In this document: piece after piece, positions 11,929 to 20,008 of the stretch
Layout of the letters: the number at the start of each line of letters is the position of its first letter
How positions within the stretch are numbered: the stretch's first letter is position 1
Assembly: GCA_023388175.1 (NCBI GenBank)
Contig: JAEWGT010000008.1
Span: 248,001 to 312,000, forward strand
Source of the DNA: Pseudomonadota bacterium
Lineage (GTDB): Bacteria > Pseudomonadota > Alphaproteobacteria > Rhizobiales > Devosiaceae
DNA length: 64,000 nt
Direction: 5' to 3'
Notes under the pieces: generated by a model
Told to the model about the DNA's origin: nothing
Databases searched by the model: none
The model's input: only the letters and a program-made list of their open reading frames with translations
Translations under genes and position numbers: made by a program

Positions 11929-13400
11929 CGCGTCAGATCCTTCAAGACGGCAGGCAATAGCGGCGGCAGGTCTTCGCTGATCATGCCAGGGCCGCCAAAC
12001 CTGTTGGCAGCTTCGGCATGCAGCCAGACCGCAGCGGCCGCGGCCTCGAAGCCATCCAGACCCCGGGCAAGCAGGCCGGCAACAATTCCGGCGAGCACGT
12101 CCCCTGCCCCGGCCGTTCCCAGCCAAGGCGGTGCATTGTCGTTGATGGCCGCACGGCCATCCGGCGCGGCGATGACACTATCGCTGCCCTTCAGAATTAC
12201 CGTGGCGCCGGACCTGATTGCAGCGGCTCGGGCGCGATCGAGTTTGCTCCCCGCAACGTCGCCGAACAGGCGCGTGAACTCGCCCTCATGCGGCGTCAGC
12301 ACAACCGGCGCATGCCGCTTCTTTATGGCATCAAACAGCGTTTCCGGTTCGGAGGTGAAACTGGTGAGGGCATCGGCGTCGAGCACGGCCGCCGCCGTAC
12401 CGGCAAGAATGACGCGGGTCCGTGCCGCCGTTTCCTGTCCGATGCCGGCAGCGGGACCGATGACCACTGCGTTTATCCTTGTATCGGACAGCAGCTCCGT
12501 CAGCTCCTCGGTGCTTTCGGACGGTTTCAGCATGATTGCCGTGACATGGGCGGCTTGAACCAGCAGCGCGTCGCGTGCGCCCGTCAGCGAAACCAGGCCC
12601 GCACCGCTCCGAAAAGCAGCCAGGGCCGCAAGGCGCGCTGCGCCAGTCTGCAAGGGGCTTCCGGAGACCACCAGAACATGACCGCGGCTGAACTTGTGAT
12701 CCTCGGGTTGCAATGGCGGTAACTGCCAGAGGCCGGGCAGATTATGCCAGGCGCGGGCGCCGATGGGTTCGAGCACTGCGTCCGGTATCCCGATCTGGGC
12801 AAGCACGACCTGCCCGCAATGCTCGCGGCCCGGCAGCAGCAAGTGGCCCGGCTTGCGACGGAAGAAAGTGACCGTGCGGCTTGCCTTTATCGCGGTGCCT
12901 CTGATCTGTCCCGTAGCGCCATCGATGCCGGAGGGAACATCAACACTGACAATGGGCATATGAGAGGCGTTGACCGCCTCGATCAGCAAGGCGAGCGCAC
13001 CATCGACAGGCCGGTTCAGTCCGGCGCCAAGCAAGGCATCGACGACGAGGCCGTAGTCACCTGGACGCAGATCGGCAACCGGGATAACCGGTCCCGCCCA
13101 TTGGGCGGCCATGGCTGCGGCATCTCCTCGCAAAACGGCGGCATCGCCTGCCTGAGCCAGCGTAACCGGCCAGTTTCGGGTCCGCAGATATCGGGCGATG
13201 ACGTAACCGTCGCCGCCATTATTGCCCGGCCCGCACAGTACCAGCACGGGACAGGGCGCAAAATGGGCCTCTATATCAGCGCCAACGGCCTCTCCCGCCG
13301 CCTGCATCAGCGCAATCGAGGGCATGCCGGATTCGGCCGCGCGCCTGTCCGCTTCCGCCATTTCCAGCGGCGAAAGCAGAATGTTCTCGGAAGCGATCAT
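11925..13400 (-). CDS. nnr: bifunctional NAD(P)H-hydrate repair enzyme (epimerase + ADP-dependent dehydratase)
   Basis: Nnr repairs damaged NAD(P)HX: the N-terminal domain epimerises R- and S-hydrates and the C-terminal domain dehydrates the S form using ADP. Both parts are visible in 491 residues: the YjeF-N domain at about 1-210 with GPGNNGGDGY, and the ribokinase-like CARKD domain from about 225 with the nucleotide-binding LGTAGAGDVLAG near the end. The frame is open to 13445, but MIASENILLSP at 13400 fits the family start. It is convergent with the patatin gene, sharing the four bases TTAG between their stop codons. In related genomes nnr often neighbours glnB-glnA, as here. Confidence 0.94.
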   Translation of the reverse strand: MIASENILLSPLEMAEADRRAAESGMPSIALMQAAGEAVGADIEAHFAPCPVLVLCGPGNNGGDGYVIARYLRTRNWPVTLAQAGDAAVLRGDAAAMAAQWAGPVIPVADLRPGDYGLVVDALLGAGLNRPVDGALALLIEAVNASHMPIVSVDVPSGIDGATGQIRGTAIKASRTVTFFRRKPGHLLLPGREHCGQVVLAQIGIPDAVLEPIGARAWHNLPGLWQLPPLQPEDHKFSRGHVLVVSGSPLQTGAARLAALAAFRSGAGLVSLTGARDALLVQAAHVTAIMLKPSESTEELTELLSDTRINAVVIGPAAGIGQETAARTRVILAGTAAAVLDADALTSFTSEPETLFDAIKKRHAPVVLTPHEGEFTRLFGDVAGSKLDRARAAAIRSGATVILKGSDSVIAAPDGRAAINDNAPPWLGTAGAGDVLAGIVAGLLARGLDGFEAAAAAVWLHAEAANRFGGPGMISEDLPPLLPAVLKDLTR

Positions 13401-13564
13401 CGGAATGAACGCGGCGCAAGGCCGGCAAATATGGCGGACCGGCAAGATGCAATCGATACAATTAGGACCAAATTTACAAACATCGCGTCTTCTGCACTCC
13501 TATTGGGATTATTCCGTAAGGGTTTTTCCCTGGCAATGACTGGTGATTTTTGGGAGTGGGGCCC

Positions 13565-14212
13565 TTGTCACTGACTGCTACAATGCCTGAAGACGGGCAA
13601 AAATCGAGCTATGATTGGCACGATGTGCGCTTCATCGGCGCGCTGGCTGGCCGATACGCACTGCCTGATCGTCGCAAGGCGGCCGATGACAAGATGCCGG
13701 TCTATGCCTGCCGCCTCTGTTCCATTTCAACCCGCATGCTGGTCGCCGTCGGTCCGGTCGTGGGCCGCGAGGGTGAAACCATCTCGGCTCATTTCGAGGA
13801 ATTCGGAATCCTGAGGGGACGGATCACCCGCCGGCTGCCATCGGGATTTGTCACCGACATCCTGCTCTCCGACAGCGAGAGGAACAAGCTCGGCGCCAAG
13901 ATCGAATGGCATAAGAAGCACGTGCATGCTCAGGTGCCTGACAAGCGGGAGCACAGGCGCATCCAGCCCCGCGATCCGCGCAGCGTGCTGACGCTGAGCG
14001 ACGGAACCAGCGTCCCCTGCTTCATCATCGACATTTCGCAATCTGGCGCAGCGATCTCGGCGCATTTCTGGCCCGAGATCGGCACACCCATGGCGGTGGG
14101 CAGGCTAGTTGGGCGCGTCGTGCGGTATCTTGAAGTGGGCTTTGCCCTGCAATTCATCGAGGTCCAGAAAACCGATGACCTGGAATCGCTCATCCTGCCT
14201 CCGGCAACTTGA
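13565..14212 (+). CDS. PilZ domain protein (first of tandem pair)
   Basis: This is a probable cyclic-di-GMP effector of about 215 residues. The C-terminal PilZ domain has both ligand motifs: REHRR (RxxxR) and DISQSG (D/NxSxxG). The N-terminal half (about 20-110) looks like a second, degenerate PilZ-like barrel without these motifs. The adjacent gene at 14328 has the same two-part layout, so the two probably arose by duplication. The start is uncertain: TTG at 13565 has GGGAG eight bases upstream, while TTG 13550, GTG 13556 and ATG 13583 are alternatives in frame. No transmembrane or catalytic domain is attached, so the output partner is unknown. Confidence 0.85.
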   Translation: MSLTATMPEDGQKSSYDWHDVRFIGALAGRYALPDRRKAADDKMPVYACRLCSISTRMLVAVGPVVGREGETISAHFEEFGILRGRITRRLPSGFVTDILLSDSERNKLGAKIEWHKKHVHAQVPDKREHRRIQPRDPRSVLTLSDGTSVPCFIIDISQSGAAISAHFWPEIGTPMAVGRLVGRVVRYLEVGFALQFIEVQKTDDLESLILPPAT

Positions 14213-14327
14213 TCGCCGCCTCATTGATGACCGAGGACTTACCCGGTCCGAGAAAATACGACATTTGCCTGCAACAGCGCGTTGACGTGGCTCGCTCATT
14301 GTGAGGGCAAGCAGAGGAGGCGGTATC

Positions 14328-14984
14328 ATGACCGATGTCCTGGAACGTCCAAGCATCGCATTGCACGGCATACGCACGGTCACCGGCCGCTATGTCATCG
14401 GCAACCAGGCCATCCAGCCCGGCGTCAATCTGTTCGGCTGCCGCCTGAGGATGATGTCGAGCGATGCGTTCCGGGTCACCGCGCCGGTCATTCCCGAGCA
14501 GGGTGAAGCGGTTACTGCCAGCTTTGGGCCACTCGGCACCGTAGAGGGACGGGTCGAACGCCAGCTGGAAGACGGGTTCGTCGTCGCCATCGTCCAGGAT
14601 CAGGCCGCCAGAGACAAACTCAATATCCGTATAACCACATTCAGCGAGCGGATGTGGACCGGGAAGCTGGACCGGCGCGCCGAACGGCGGCTGATGCCAC
14701 AGAACCCGCGCACCGTCATTTCGCGGCCCGACAGCTGGTCGCAGCCCTGCCTCGTCCTCGACTATTCAAATGCCGGCGCCGCGCTGTCGGCCGCCTTTCA
14801 GCCAGCGGTGGGCGAAGTTGTCACGGTCGGCCAGATCACCGCCGAGGTGGTGCGCCTGTTCGACGTGGGGTTTGGTGTCCGCTTTTTTGAGACGCAGGAG
14901 CCCGGCCAGATCGAGTCCCTGCTGGAGGCTCCCGACGAATGGAGCGCCATGGTTCGGCGCTCATTTCCCGCCAACCCGTCCTGA
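14328..14984 (+). CDS. PilZ domain protein (second of tandem pair)
   Basis: This 218-residue protein parallels its upstream neighbour. The N-terminal half (about 20-105) is a PilZ-like barrel without binding motifs, and the C-terminal PilZ domain carries RRAERR and DYSNAG, the two cyclic-di-GMP contact motifs. The start ATG at 14328 is well supported by AGGAGG at 14315-14320, whereas the GTG at 14301 has no such site. The gap of 115 bases from the first PilZ gene leaves room for its own promoter. A bidirectional hairpin separates it from the convergent glnA. Its regulatory target cannot be read from the sequence. Confidence 0.87.
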   Translation: MTDVLERPSIALHGIRTVTGRYVIGNQAIQPGVNLFGCRLRMMSSDAFRVTAPVIPEQGEAVTASFGPLGTVEGRVERQLEDGFVVAIVQDQAARDKLNIRITTFSERMWTGKLDRRAERRLMPQNPRTVISRPDSWSQPCLVLDYSNAGAALSAAFQPAVGEVVTVGQITAEVVRLFDVGFGVRFFETQEPGQIESLLEAPDEWSAMVRRSFPANPS

Positions 14985-14985
14985 G

Positions 14986-15012
14986 ACAAAAGAAAAGGGG
15001 CCCAAAGGCCCC
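14986..15012 (-). terminator. rho-independent terminator after glnA
   Basis: A GGGGCC/GGCCCC stem with a four-base loop lies between the convergent second PilZ gene and glnA. Read on the minus strand it is followed by TTTTCTTTT, which fits a terminator for glnA. In the plus direction the T run is poor. Confidence 0.75.
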
Positions 15013-15037
15013 TTCCCCGTTTTGATAGCTGAACCGC

Positions 15038-16447
15038 TTAGGCGGAGTAGTACATTTCGTACTCGACCGGGTGCGGGGTGTGCTCGAACTTGATCACTTC
15101 CTGCATCTTCAGGTCGATGTAGCTGTCGATGAAATCGTCATCCATGACGCCGCCAACCTTGAGGAAGTCGCGGTCGGCATTGAGGCTTTCCAGAGCTTCG
15201 CGGAGCGAGCCGGACACGGTCGGGATTTCCTTGAGCTCTTCCTTGGGCAGCTCGTAGAGATCCTTGTCCATCGGGTCGCCGGGGTGGAGCTTGTTCTTGA
15301 TGCCGTCGAGGCCGGCCATCAGGAGAGCCGTGAAGGCCAGGTATGGGTTTGCCAGCGGATCGGGGAAACGCACTTCCACGCGCTTGGCCTTCGGCGACTG
15401 GCCGAAGGGGATACGGCAGGAAGCCGAACGGTTACGAGCCGAGTAGGCCAGCAGCACGGGGGCTTCGAAGCCCGGCACCAGACGCTTGTACGAATTGGTG
15501 GTCGGGTTGGTGAAGGCGTTGATGGCCTTGGCATGCTTGATCACGCCGCCGATATAGTAGAGGCATTCCAGCGACAGACCGGCATACTGGTCGCCCGCGA
15601 AGAGCGGCTTGCCGTCCTTCCAGATCGACTGGTGGCAGTGCATGCCAGAGCCGTTGTCGCCATAAACCGGCTTGGGCATGAAGGTTGCGGTCTTGCCATA
15701 GGCATTGGCAACCTGCTGCACGACATACTTGTAGATCAGCACGTCGTCGGCCGAAGCGATCATGGGCTTGAACTTGAGGCCAAGCTCATGCTGGGCGGAA
15801 GCCACTTCGTGGTGGTGCTTTTCGATGATGACGCCCATCGAGCCCATGGCTTCGAGCATTTCACCGCGCATGTCCTGGGCGCTGTCCAGCGGCGGCACCG
15901 GGAAATAGCCCTTCTTGAGGCCGATGTGGTGACCGTTATTGCCGCCTTCGTAGTCGGCGTCATTATTGGTCGGCAGTTCCGAGTGATCGACCGAGAAACC
16001 AACCTTGTACGTGGTGTTGGCGTATTTCACGTCGTCGAAGATGAAGAATTCGGGCTCGGGACCGAACACGACGGAATCACCAATACCGGACGACTTGACC
16101 AGGGCTTCTGCCTTCTTGGCGATGGAGCGCGGATCGCGATTGTAGGGCTGGTAGGTCGACGGCTCGAGAATGTCGCAGTTGATGGCGAGGGTCGAGGCGG
16201 CGAAGAAGGGGTCGATATAGGCGGAGTTCGGATCGGGCATCAGCACCATGTCGGATTCGTTGATGGCCTTCCAGCCGGCAATCGAGGAACCGTCGAACAT
16301 CACGCCGTCTTCAAACAGATCGGCATCGACGACGGACGCATCCATCGTGACGTGCTGCAGCTTGCCGCGCAGGTCGGTGAAGCGCACGTCGAGATACTTG
16401 ATGTTCTCGTCTTTCATGCGCTGGATAATTTCGGCTCCGGTGGTCAT
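15038..16447 (-). CDS. glnA: glutamine synthetase type I
   Basis: GlnA makes glutamine from glutamate, ammonia and ATP as a cytoplasmic dodecamer. At 469 residues it has the classical GSI-beta length. Landmarks include the Asp-50-loop region DVFEDGVMFDGSS-like segment near 45-55, the ammonia/ATP motif GSGMHCHQS near 270, and the adenylylation site Tyr398 in DLYELP, which implies control by a GlnE-type adenylyltransferase. It lies 50 bases downstream of glnB and is probably transcribed with it from the sigma-54 promoter candidate at 16881-16896. It may also have its own promoter in that short gap, which I could not see. Confidence 0.97.
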   Translation of the reverse strand: MTTGAEIIQRMKDENIKYLDVRFTDLRGKLQHVTMDASVVDADLFEDGVMFDGSSIAGWKAINESDMVLMPDPNSAYIDPFFAASTLAINCDILEPSTYQPYNRDPRSIAKKAEALVKSSGIGDSVVFGPEPEFFIFDDVKYANTTYKVGFSVDHSELPTNNDADYEGGNNGHHIGLKKGYFPVPPLDSAQDMRGEMLEAMGSMGVIIEKHHHEVASAQHELGLKFKPMIASADDVLIYKYVVQQVANAYGKTATFMPKPVYGDNGSGMHCHQSIWKDGKPLFAGDQYAGLSLECLYYIGGVIKHAKAINAFTNPTTNSYKRLVPGFEAPVLLAYSARNRSASCRIPFGQSPKAKRVEVRFPDPLANPYLAFTALLMAGLDGIKNKLHPGDPMDKDLYELPKEELKEIPTVSGSLREALESLNADRDFLKVGGVMDDDFIDSYIDLKMQEVIKFEHTPHPVEYEMYYSA

Positions 16448-16497
16448 TAGGTCTTCCCCTGTCTAATTCGGAGTTAAAGGTGTTGCGGCGCAGGCGC

Positions 16498-16836
16498 TTA
16501 AAGCGCGTCGTCGCCAAATTCGCCCGTACGGATACGGATGGCCTGCTCGATGGAGTAGACAAAAATCTTGCCATCGCCGATGCGACCGGTTTGCGCGGCT
16601 GTGCGGATCGCTTCGATCGCCTTTTCGGCGAGATCGTCGGGGCAAACCACCTCGACCTTCACCTTGGGCAGGAAGTCCACCACATATTCAGCACCGCGAT
16701 AGAGCTCGGTATGGCCCTTCTGGCGTCCGAAACCCTTTGCTTCGGTCACGGTGATGCCCTGCAAGCCAACTTCCTGCAGCGCTTCTTTGACTTCGTCGAG
16801 CTTGAACGGCTTTACGATAGCCTCGATTTTTTTCAC
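16498..16836 (-). CDS. glnB: nitrogen regulatory protein P-II
   Basis: GlnB is the trimeric PII signal protein that senses 2-oxoglutarate and ATP/ADP and relays nitrogen status to NtrB and the glutamine synthetase adenylyltransferase. At 112 residues it has the exact family length. The T-loop contains the uridylylation site Tyr51 (RGAEYVVDF), and the C-terminal signature GDGKIFVYSIEQAIRIRTGE follows. It is the promoter-proximal gene of a glnB-glnA pair. The cognate ntrB and ntrC are at 28.6-31.2 kb in this window. Confidence 0.97.
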   Translation of the reverse strand: MKKIEAIVKPFKLDEVKEALQEVGLQGITVTEAKGFGRQKGHTELYRGAEYVVDFLPKVKVEVVCPDDLAEKAIEAIRTAAQTGRIGDGKIFVYSIEQAIRIRTGEFGDDAL

Positions 16837-16880
16837 TTACGCCTCCACTGGCCGTTTTCGGCAGTTACCGCCAAAGCGTA

Positions 16881-16896
16881 TGCACTTGCTGTGCCA
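16881..16896 (-). promoter_or_regulatory. sigma-54 (-24/-12) promoter candidate for glnB-glnA
   Basis: On the minus strand the bases read TGGCACAGCAAGTGCA. The sigma-54 consensus is TGGCAC-N5-TTGC, so only the first T of the -12 element differs and the spacing is exact. The element ends 44 bases before the glnB start codon, a suitable leader length. Activation by NtrC is inferred from the gene it serves. Confidence 0.72.
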
Positions 16897-17095
16897 CGCC
16901 ATGCCATGCCCGAAAACGCCTTATAATTTAAATGCTTAGACGAACGATCCCGGGGGATACAGAAACCGCCCGCAGGACATTTGCGCAAAAAATAAGCAAT
17001 GTGCCCACGATATACCCAGCTCACGATCCGCGCGCCATGGCAAGTGGCGCGCAAATGGGCGTTGGCGTCGACACGCCACAGGCGCCAATGAGGCT

Positions 17096-17122
17096 TTGAC
17101 TGGCTTACACTCTTCATATAGA
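17096..17122 (+). promoter_or_regulatory. probable promoter of tRNA-Leu
   Basis: TTGACT at 17096-17101 and TATAGA at 17117-17122 resemble sigma-70-type -35 and -10 boxes about 31 bases before the mature tRNA. The spacer is 15 bases, or 16 if TTTGAC is taken, which is short, so the call is tentative. Confidence 0.45.
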
Positions 17123-17153
17123 TGCAACGCCAACCCGGCCAACGGGGGCCCTT

Positions 17154-17238
17154 GCGGGTGTGGCGGAACTGGTAGACGCACTGGATTTAGGTTCCAGCGC
17201 CGCGAGGCGTGGAGGTTCGAGTCCTCTCACCCGCACCA
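17154..17238 (+). tRNA. tRNA-Leu (anticodon TAG)
   Basis: The 85-base gene folds as a class II tRNA. Acceptor strand GCGGGTG (17154-17160) pairs with CACCCGC (17228-17234), followed by discriminator A and an encoded CCA. The anticodon stem CTGGA/TCCAG encloses the loop TTTAGGT, which gives anticodon TAG and reads CUA codons. A long variable arm and the T-arm GGTTCGAGTCC follow. It lies 46 bases upstream of tig, as in many alphaproteobacteria. Confidence 0.97.
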
Positions 17239-17284
17239 ATGGCCCCGGCCTAACGAGATCAATCAAGACGGGAATAAGACCCCA

Positions 17285-18664
17285 ATGCAGGTTACCGAAA
17301 CCCTCAATGAAGGCCTGAAGCGCAAGCTGAGCGTCACCATTCCGGCCGCAGACCTCAATTCGCGCCTCGACGCCAAGCTCGATGAGCTCAAAGGCCAGGC
17401 CAATATCAAGGGCTTCCGTCCCGGCAAGGTGCCGACCGCACATCTCAAGAAGGTCTATGGCCGTTCTGCCATGTCCGAAGTGATGACCGACGCGATCAAT
17501 GCCACGGTTGCCGACACGCTGGACGAGCGCAAGGAACGCGCCGCCGCCCAGCCCAAGGTCGATCTGCCGCAGGATCAGGGCGTCATCAACGACGTGCTGG
17601 ACGGCAAGTCCGACCTGGCATTTGAAGTCGAATATGAAGTCCTGCCGCCGGTCGCGCTGATGGACATCAAGGGCGTCAAGATCGAGAAGCCCGTTGTCGA
17701 TGTCACCGACGAAGAAGTCGAGACAGAAGTGCAGCGCGTGTTCAACCAGAACCGCGGCTATACCGACAAGGGCGACGGCGCCGTTGTCGAAAACGGTGAC
17801 CGCCTTGGCCTGTCCTTTGTCGGCAAGATCGACGGCGTTGCCTTTGATGGCGGCACGTCCGACCACGCTCACCTGACCGTTGGCTCCGGTGAATTCATCC
17901 CTGGCTTCGAAGAGCAGCTGGTTGGCCAGAAGAAGGATGAGACCCGCACCATCACCGTCACCTTCCCCGCCGACTACCAGAACAAGGAACTGGCCGGCAA
18001 GGAAGCGACCTTCGACGTCACCATCCTGCATGTCGATGGCCCGAACCAGGGCGAGCTGGACGACGACTTCGCCAAGCGCCTTGGCCTTGAAGACGTTGCG
18101 GGCCTGCGCAAGGCCGTGCGCGAGCAGATGGAAGCGGCTCTCGTCTCCATGGGTCGCCAGCACATGAAGCGTCAGGTTCTCGACGCGCTTGATGATGGCC
18201 ACAAGTTCGACGTCCCGGCCCAACTGGTCGATGCCGAGTTCAATACGATCTGGCAGCGCGTCGAGCACGAAATCCAGGGCCATGGCCGTTCTTTCGCCGA
18301 CGAAGGCACGACCGAGGAAGAAGCCCGCGAGCAGTATAAGCGCATTGCCGAACGCCGCGTGCGTCTGGGCCTCGTCGTTGCCGAAATCGGCAATGTCAAC
18401 GAAGTTCAGGTGACTGACGAAGAGCATCAGCAGGCGCTGATCGCCGAAGTCCGCCGCTTCCCCGGCCAGGAACAGCAGGTTTACGATTACTATCGCAAGA
18501 ACCCGCAGGCGCTGGCTTCGCTGCGTGCCCCGATCTTCGAGAACAAGGTCGTCGACCACATCATCGAACTCGGCGCCATCACCGACAAGAAGGTGACCCG
18601 CGAGGAACTCGCCAAGCTCATCGAAGCCGGCGAAGAAGATGTTCCCGAGGAACACCACCACTAA
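17285..18664 (+). CDS. tig: trigger factor (ribosome-associated chaperone / peptidyl-prolyl isomerase)
   Basis: Trigger factor binds at the ribosome exit tunnel and shields nascent chains. The 459-residue protein has the ribosome-docking signature GFRPGKVP at residues 43-50, an FKBP-type isomerase domain at about 150-245 (GDRLGLSFVGKI, GSGEFIPGFE), and the alpha-helical C-terminal arms. The tail is His-rich (EEHHH), which is natural here. The start MQVTETLNEG at 17285 is used, because a longer frame upstream runs through the tRNA gene. A strong hairpin terminator follows 26 bases after the stop. Confidence 0.97.
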   Translation: MQVTETLNEGLKRKLSVTIPAADLNSRLDAKLDELKGQANIKGFRPGKVPTAHLKKVYGRSAMSEVMTDAINATVADTLDERKERAAAQPKVDLPQDQGVINDVLDGKSDLAFEVEYEVLPPVALMDIKGVKIEKPVVDVTDEEVETEVQRVFNQNRGYTDKGDGAVVENGDRLGLSFVGKIDGVAFDGGTSDHAHLTVGSGEFIPGFEEQLVGQKKDETRTITVTFPADYQNKELAGKEATFDVTILHVDGPNQGELDDDFAKRLGLEDVAGLRKAVREQMEAALVSMGRQHMKRQVLDALDDGHKFDVPAQLVDAEFNTIWQRVEHEIQGHGRSFADEGTTEEEAREQYKRIAERRVRLGLVVAEIGNVNEVQVTDEEHQQALIAEVRRFPGQEQQVYDYYRKNPQALASLRAPIFENKVVDHIIELGAITDKKVTREELAKLIEAGEEDVPEEHHH

Positions 18665-18690
18665 GCGACCCATACGGTTGCAAACGCATC

Positions 18691-18717
18691 AAGGCCGCCT
18701 CCGGGCGGCCTTTTTTT
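18691..18717 (+). terminator. rho-independent terminator of tig
   Basis: The inverted repeat AAGGCCGCC/GGCGGCCTT encloses the tetraloop TCCG and runs straight into seven T residues. It lies between the tig stop and the GGDEF gene start at 18734 and is the cleanest terminator in the window. Confidence 0.93.
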
Positions 18718-18733
18718 ATCCAATCACAGCAAC

Positions 18734-20002
18734 ATGACGCTCATGGCCGACGGCGGATTAACGCTCGATTATGGGTATTCCCGGTACGGTTCGCAGCACT
18801 GGCAGGAAGAGATACGAAGAGCGTTCAGGATGGCGGGCCATATCTATTTTTCACTGCTGAACCCTGCCATCGCCATCATTTTCGCGGCAATGTTTCTGCT
18901 TCTCTGGCAGCGCTGGCAATCCCAGCAGCACCTGGCATGGCTCGCATTGGCCTTCGGCTTTTCGGCCATAGGTTTCGTCTTCTACGACGTCACGCCGTTT
19001 GCCAACGATATGACCAACCGGCTGCTGAGCAATGTCGCTTTCGTCTCTGCCGTCCTGGCCGCCTGCGTCGCAGGATTGCGCAGGAGCCATATCGCCCTTC
19101 CCGTCGGTGCTTTTGCCGCCTTGCTCATCCCTGCCTGTAGCGTCTTTGGCTGGTTCCTTGTCGTTTCGCCATCAGTGGACGCTCGCATTGTGACTGTCGG
19201 CCTGCTGTTCGGCGGACTGACATTGATCACCGCGCTGAAATTGATCCAGGCGGGACCGGATTCCACAGCAGACCGACTGCTCGTCATCGCGGCATTCATT
19301 GGCGCCTTTCTGTCTTTGGCGCGACCCGTTTTGGCAATAGTGGGGGTTCTTGATCCCGCTGACGGGCCGTCCTTCCGCGAATCCAGCTATTGGCTATCCC
19401 TGCAGGCATTCTCGCCAATTCTTATCGGTACCGTCGCCATCCTGTTCCTGGCTGCGATGACCATGGACACATTCGACCAGCTTAAAGCCGAAGCGAACCA
19501 CGATTACCTGACCGGCCTGTTGAACAGGCGCGGCTTTGAAGCTGCGATCAGCGCTGCCATAAACCAGTCCGGCAGCAGACAGTCCGCGCTTCTTGTCGCC
19601 GATATCGATGATTTCAAGCAGATCAATGACCGTTTTGGTCACAAGGCCGGCGACCACGTCATTGCCGCCGTGGCTCGGGCACTGTCCAGCCACGGCAAGG
19701 CAAAGTTCGCAGCCCGCATGGGTGGGGAAGAATTTGCCCTCTATTATGACCATGGCGACCACGCCAAGCTGCAAAGCCATGCAGACGCGATCCGTGCTGC
19801 CGTGCGGCAGATGGTGGTGACGGGCCTGCCCGCCACCCACAAGCTGACGCTCAGCATAGGCCTGCATAGCAATCGCGATGGCGAAACGCTTTCAGAAATG
19901 CTGATCGAAGCCGACCGTGCCCTCTACAAGGCCAAGGCCGAAGGCAAGGACCGCTCCGTCATTTCGCTGTTGTCCTTCCCGCCATTGGCGCAACCAGCCT
20001 GA
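18734..20002 (+). CDS. membrane-bound GGDEF diguanylate cyclase
   Basis: This 422-residue protein probably makes cyclic-di-GMP from GTP at the inner membrane. The N-terminal part (about residues 35-240) shows around seven hydrophobic helices and no recognised sensor domain. The GGDEF domain at about 255-415 begins with DYLTGLLNRRGF and has an intact active site, MGGEEF. The product-inhibition site is missing: GKAK stands where RxxD should precede GGEEF. The ATG at 18734 comes soon after the tig terminator; the internal Met near residue 33 could be an alternative start. Neighbours do not reveal a signal. Confidence 0.92.
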   Translation: MTLMADGGLTLDYGYSRYGSQHWQEEIRRAFRMAGHIYFSLLNPAIAIIFAAMFLLLWQRWQSQQHLAWLALAFGFSAIGFVFYDVTPFANDMTNRLLSNVAFVSAVLAACVAGLRRSHIALPVGAFAALLIPACSVFGWFLVVSPSVDARIVTVGLLFGGLTLITALKLIQAGPDSTADRLLVIAAFIGAFLSLARPVLAIVGVLDPADGPSFRESSYWLSLQAFSPILIGTVAILFLAAMTMDTFDQLKAEANHDYLTGLLNRRGFEAAISAAINQSGSRQSALLVADIDDFKQINDRFGHKAGDHVIAAVARALSSHGKAKFAARMGGEEFALYYDHGDHAKLQSHADAIRAAVRQMVVTGLPATHKLTLSIGLHSNRDGETLSEMLIEADRALYKAKAEGKDRSVISLLSFPPLAQPA

Positions 20003-20008
20003 CGCTCC

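Larger units (their letters stand above)
16837..17153. other. regulatory region upstream of glnB and tRNA-Leu
   Basis: This 317-base region lies between divergent glnB (minus) and tRNA-Leu (plus) and holds no gene that I can see. It contains a sigma-54-type promoter facing glnB, a GC-rich dyad at 17030-17052, and a probable tRNA promoter near 17096-17122. The dyad (GCGCGCCA, seven-base spacer, TGGCGCGC) lies about 140 bases upstream of the sigma-54 element, a usual distance for an enhancer. Confidence 0.6.
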
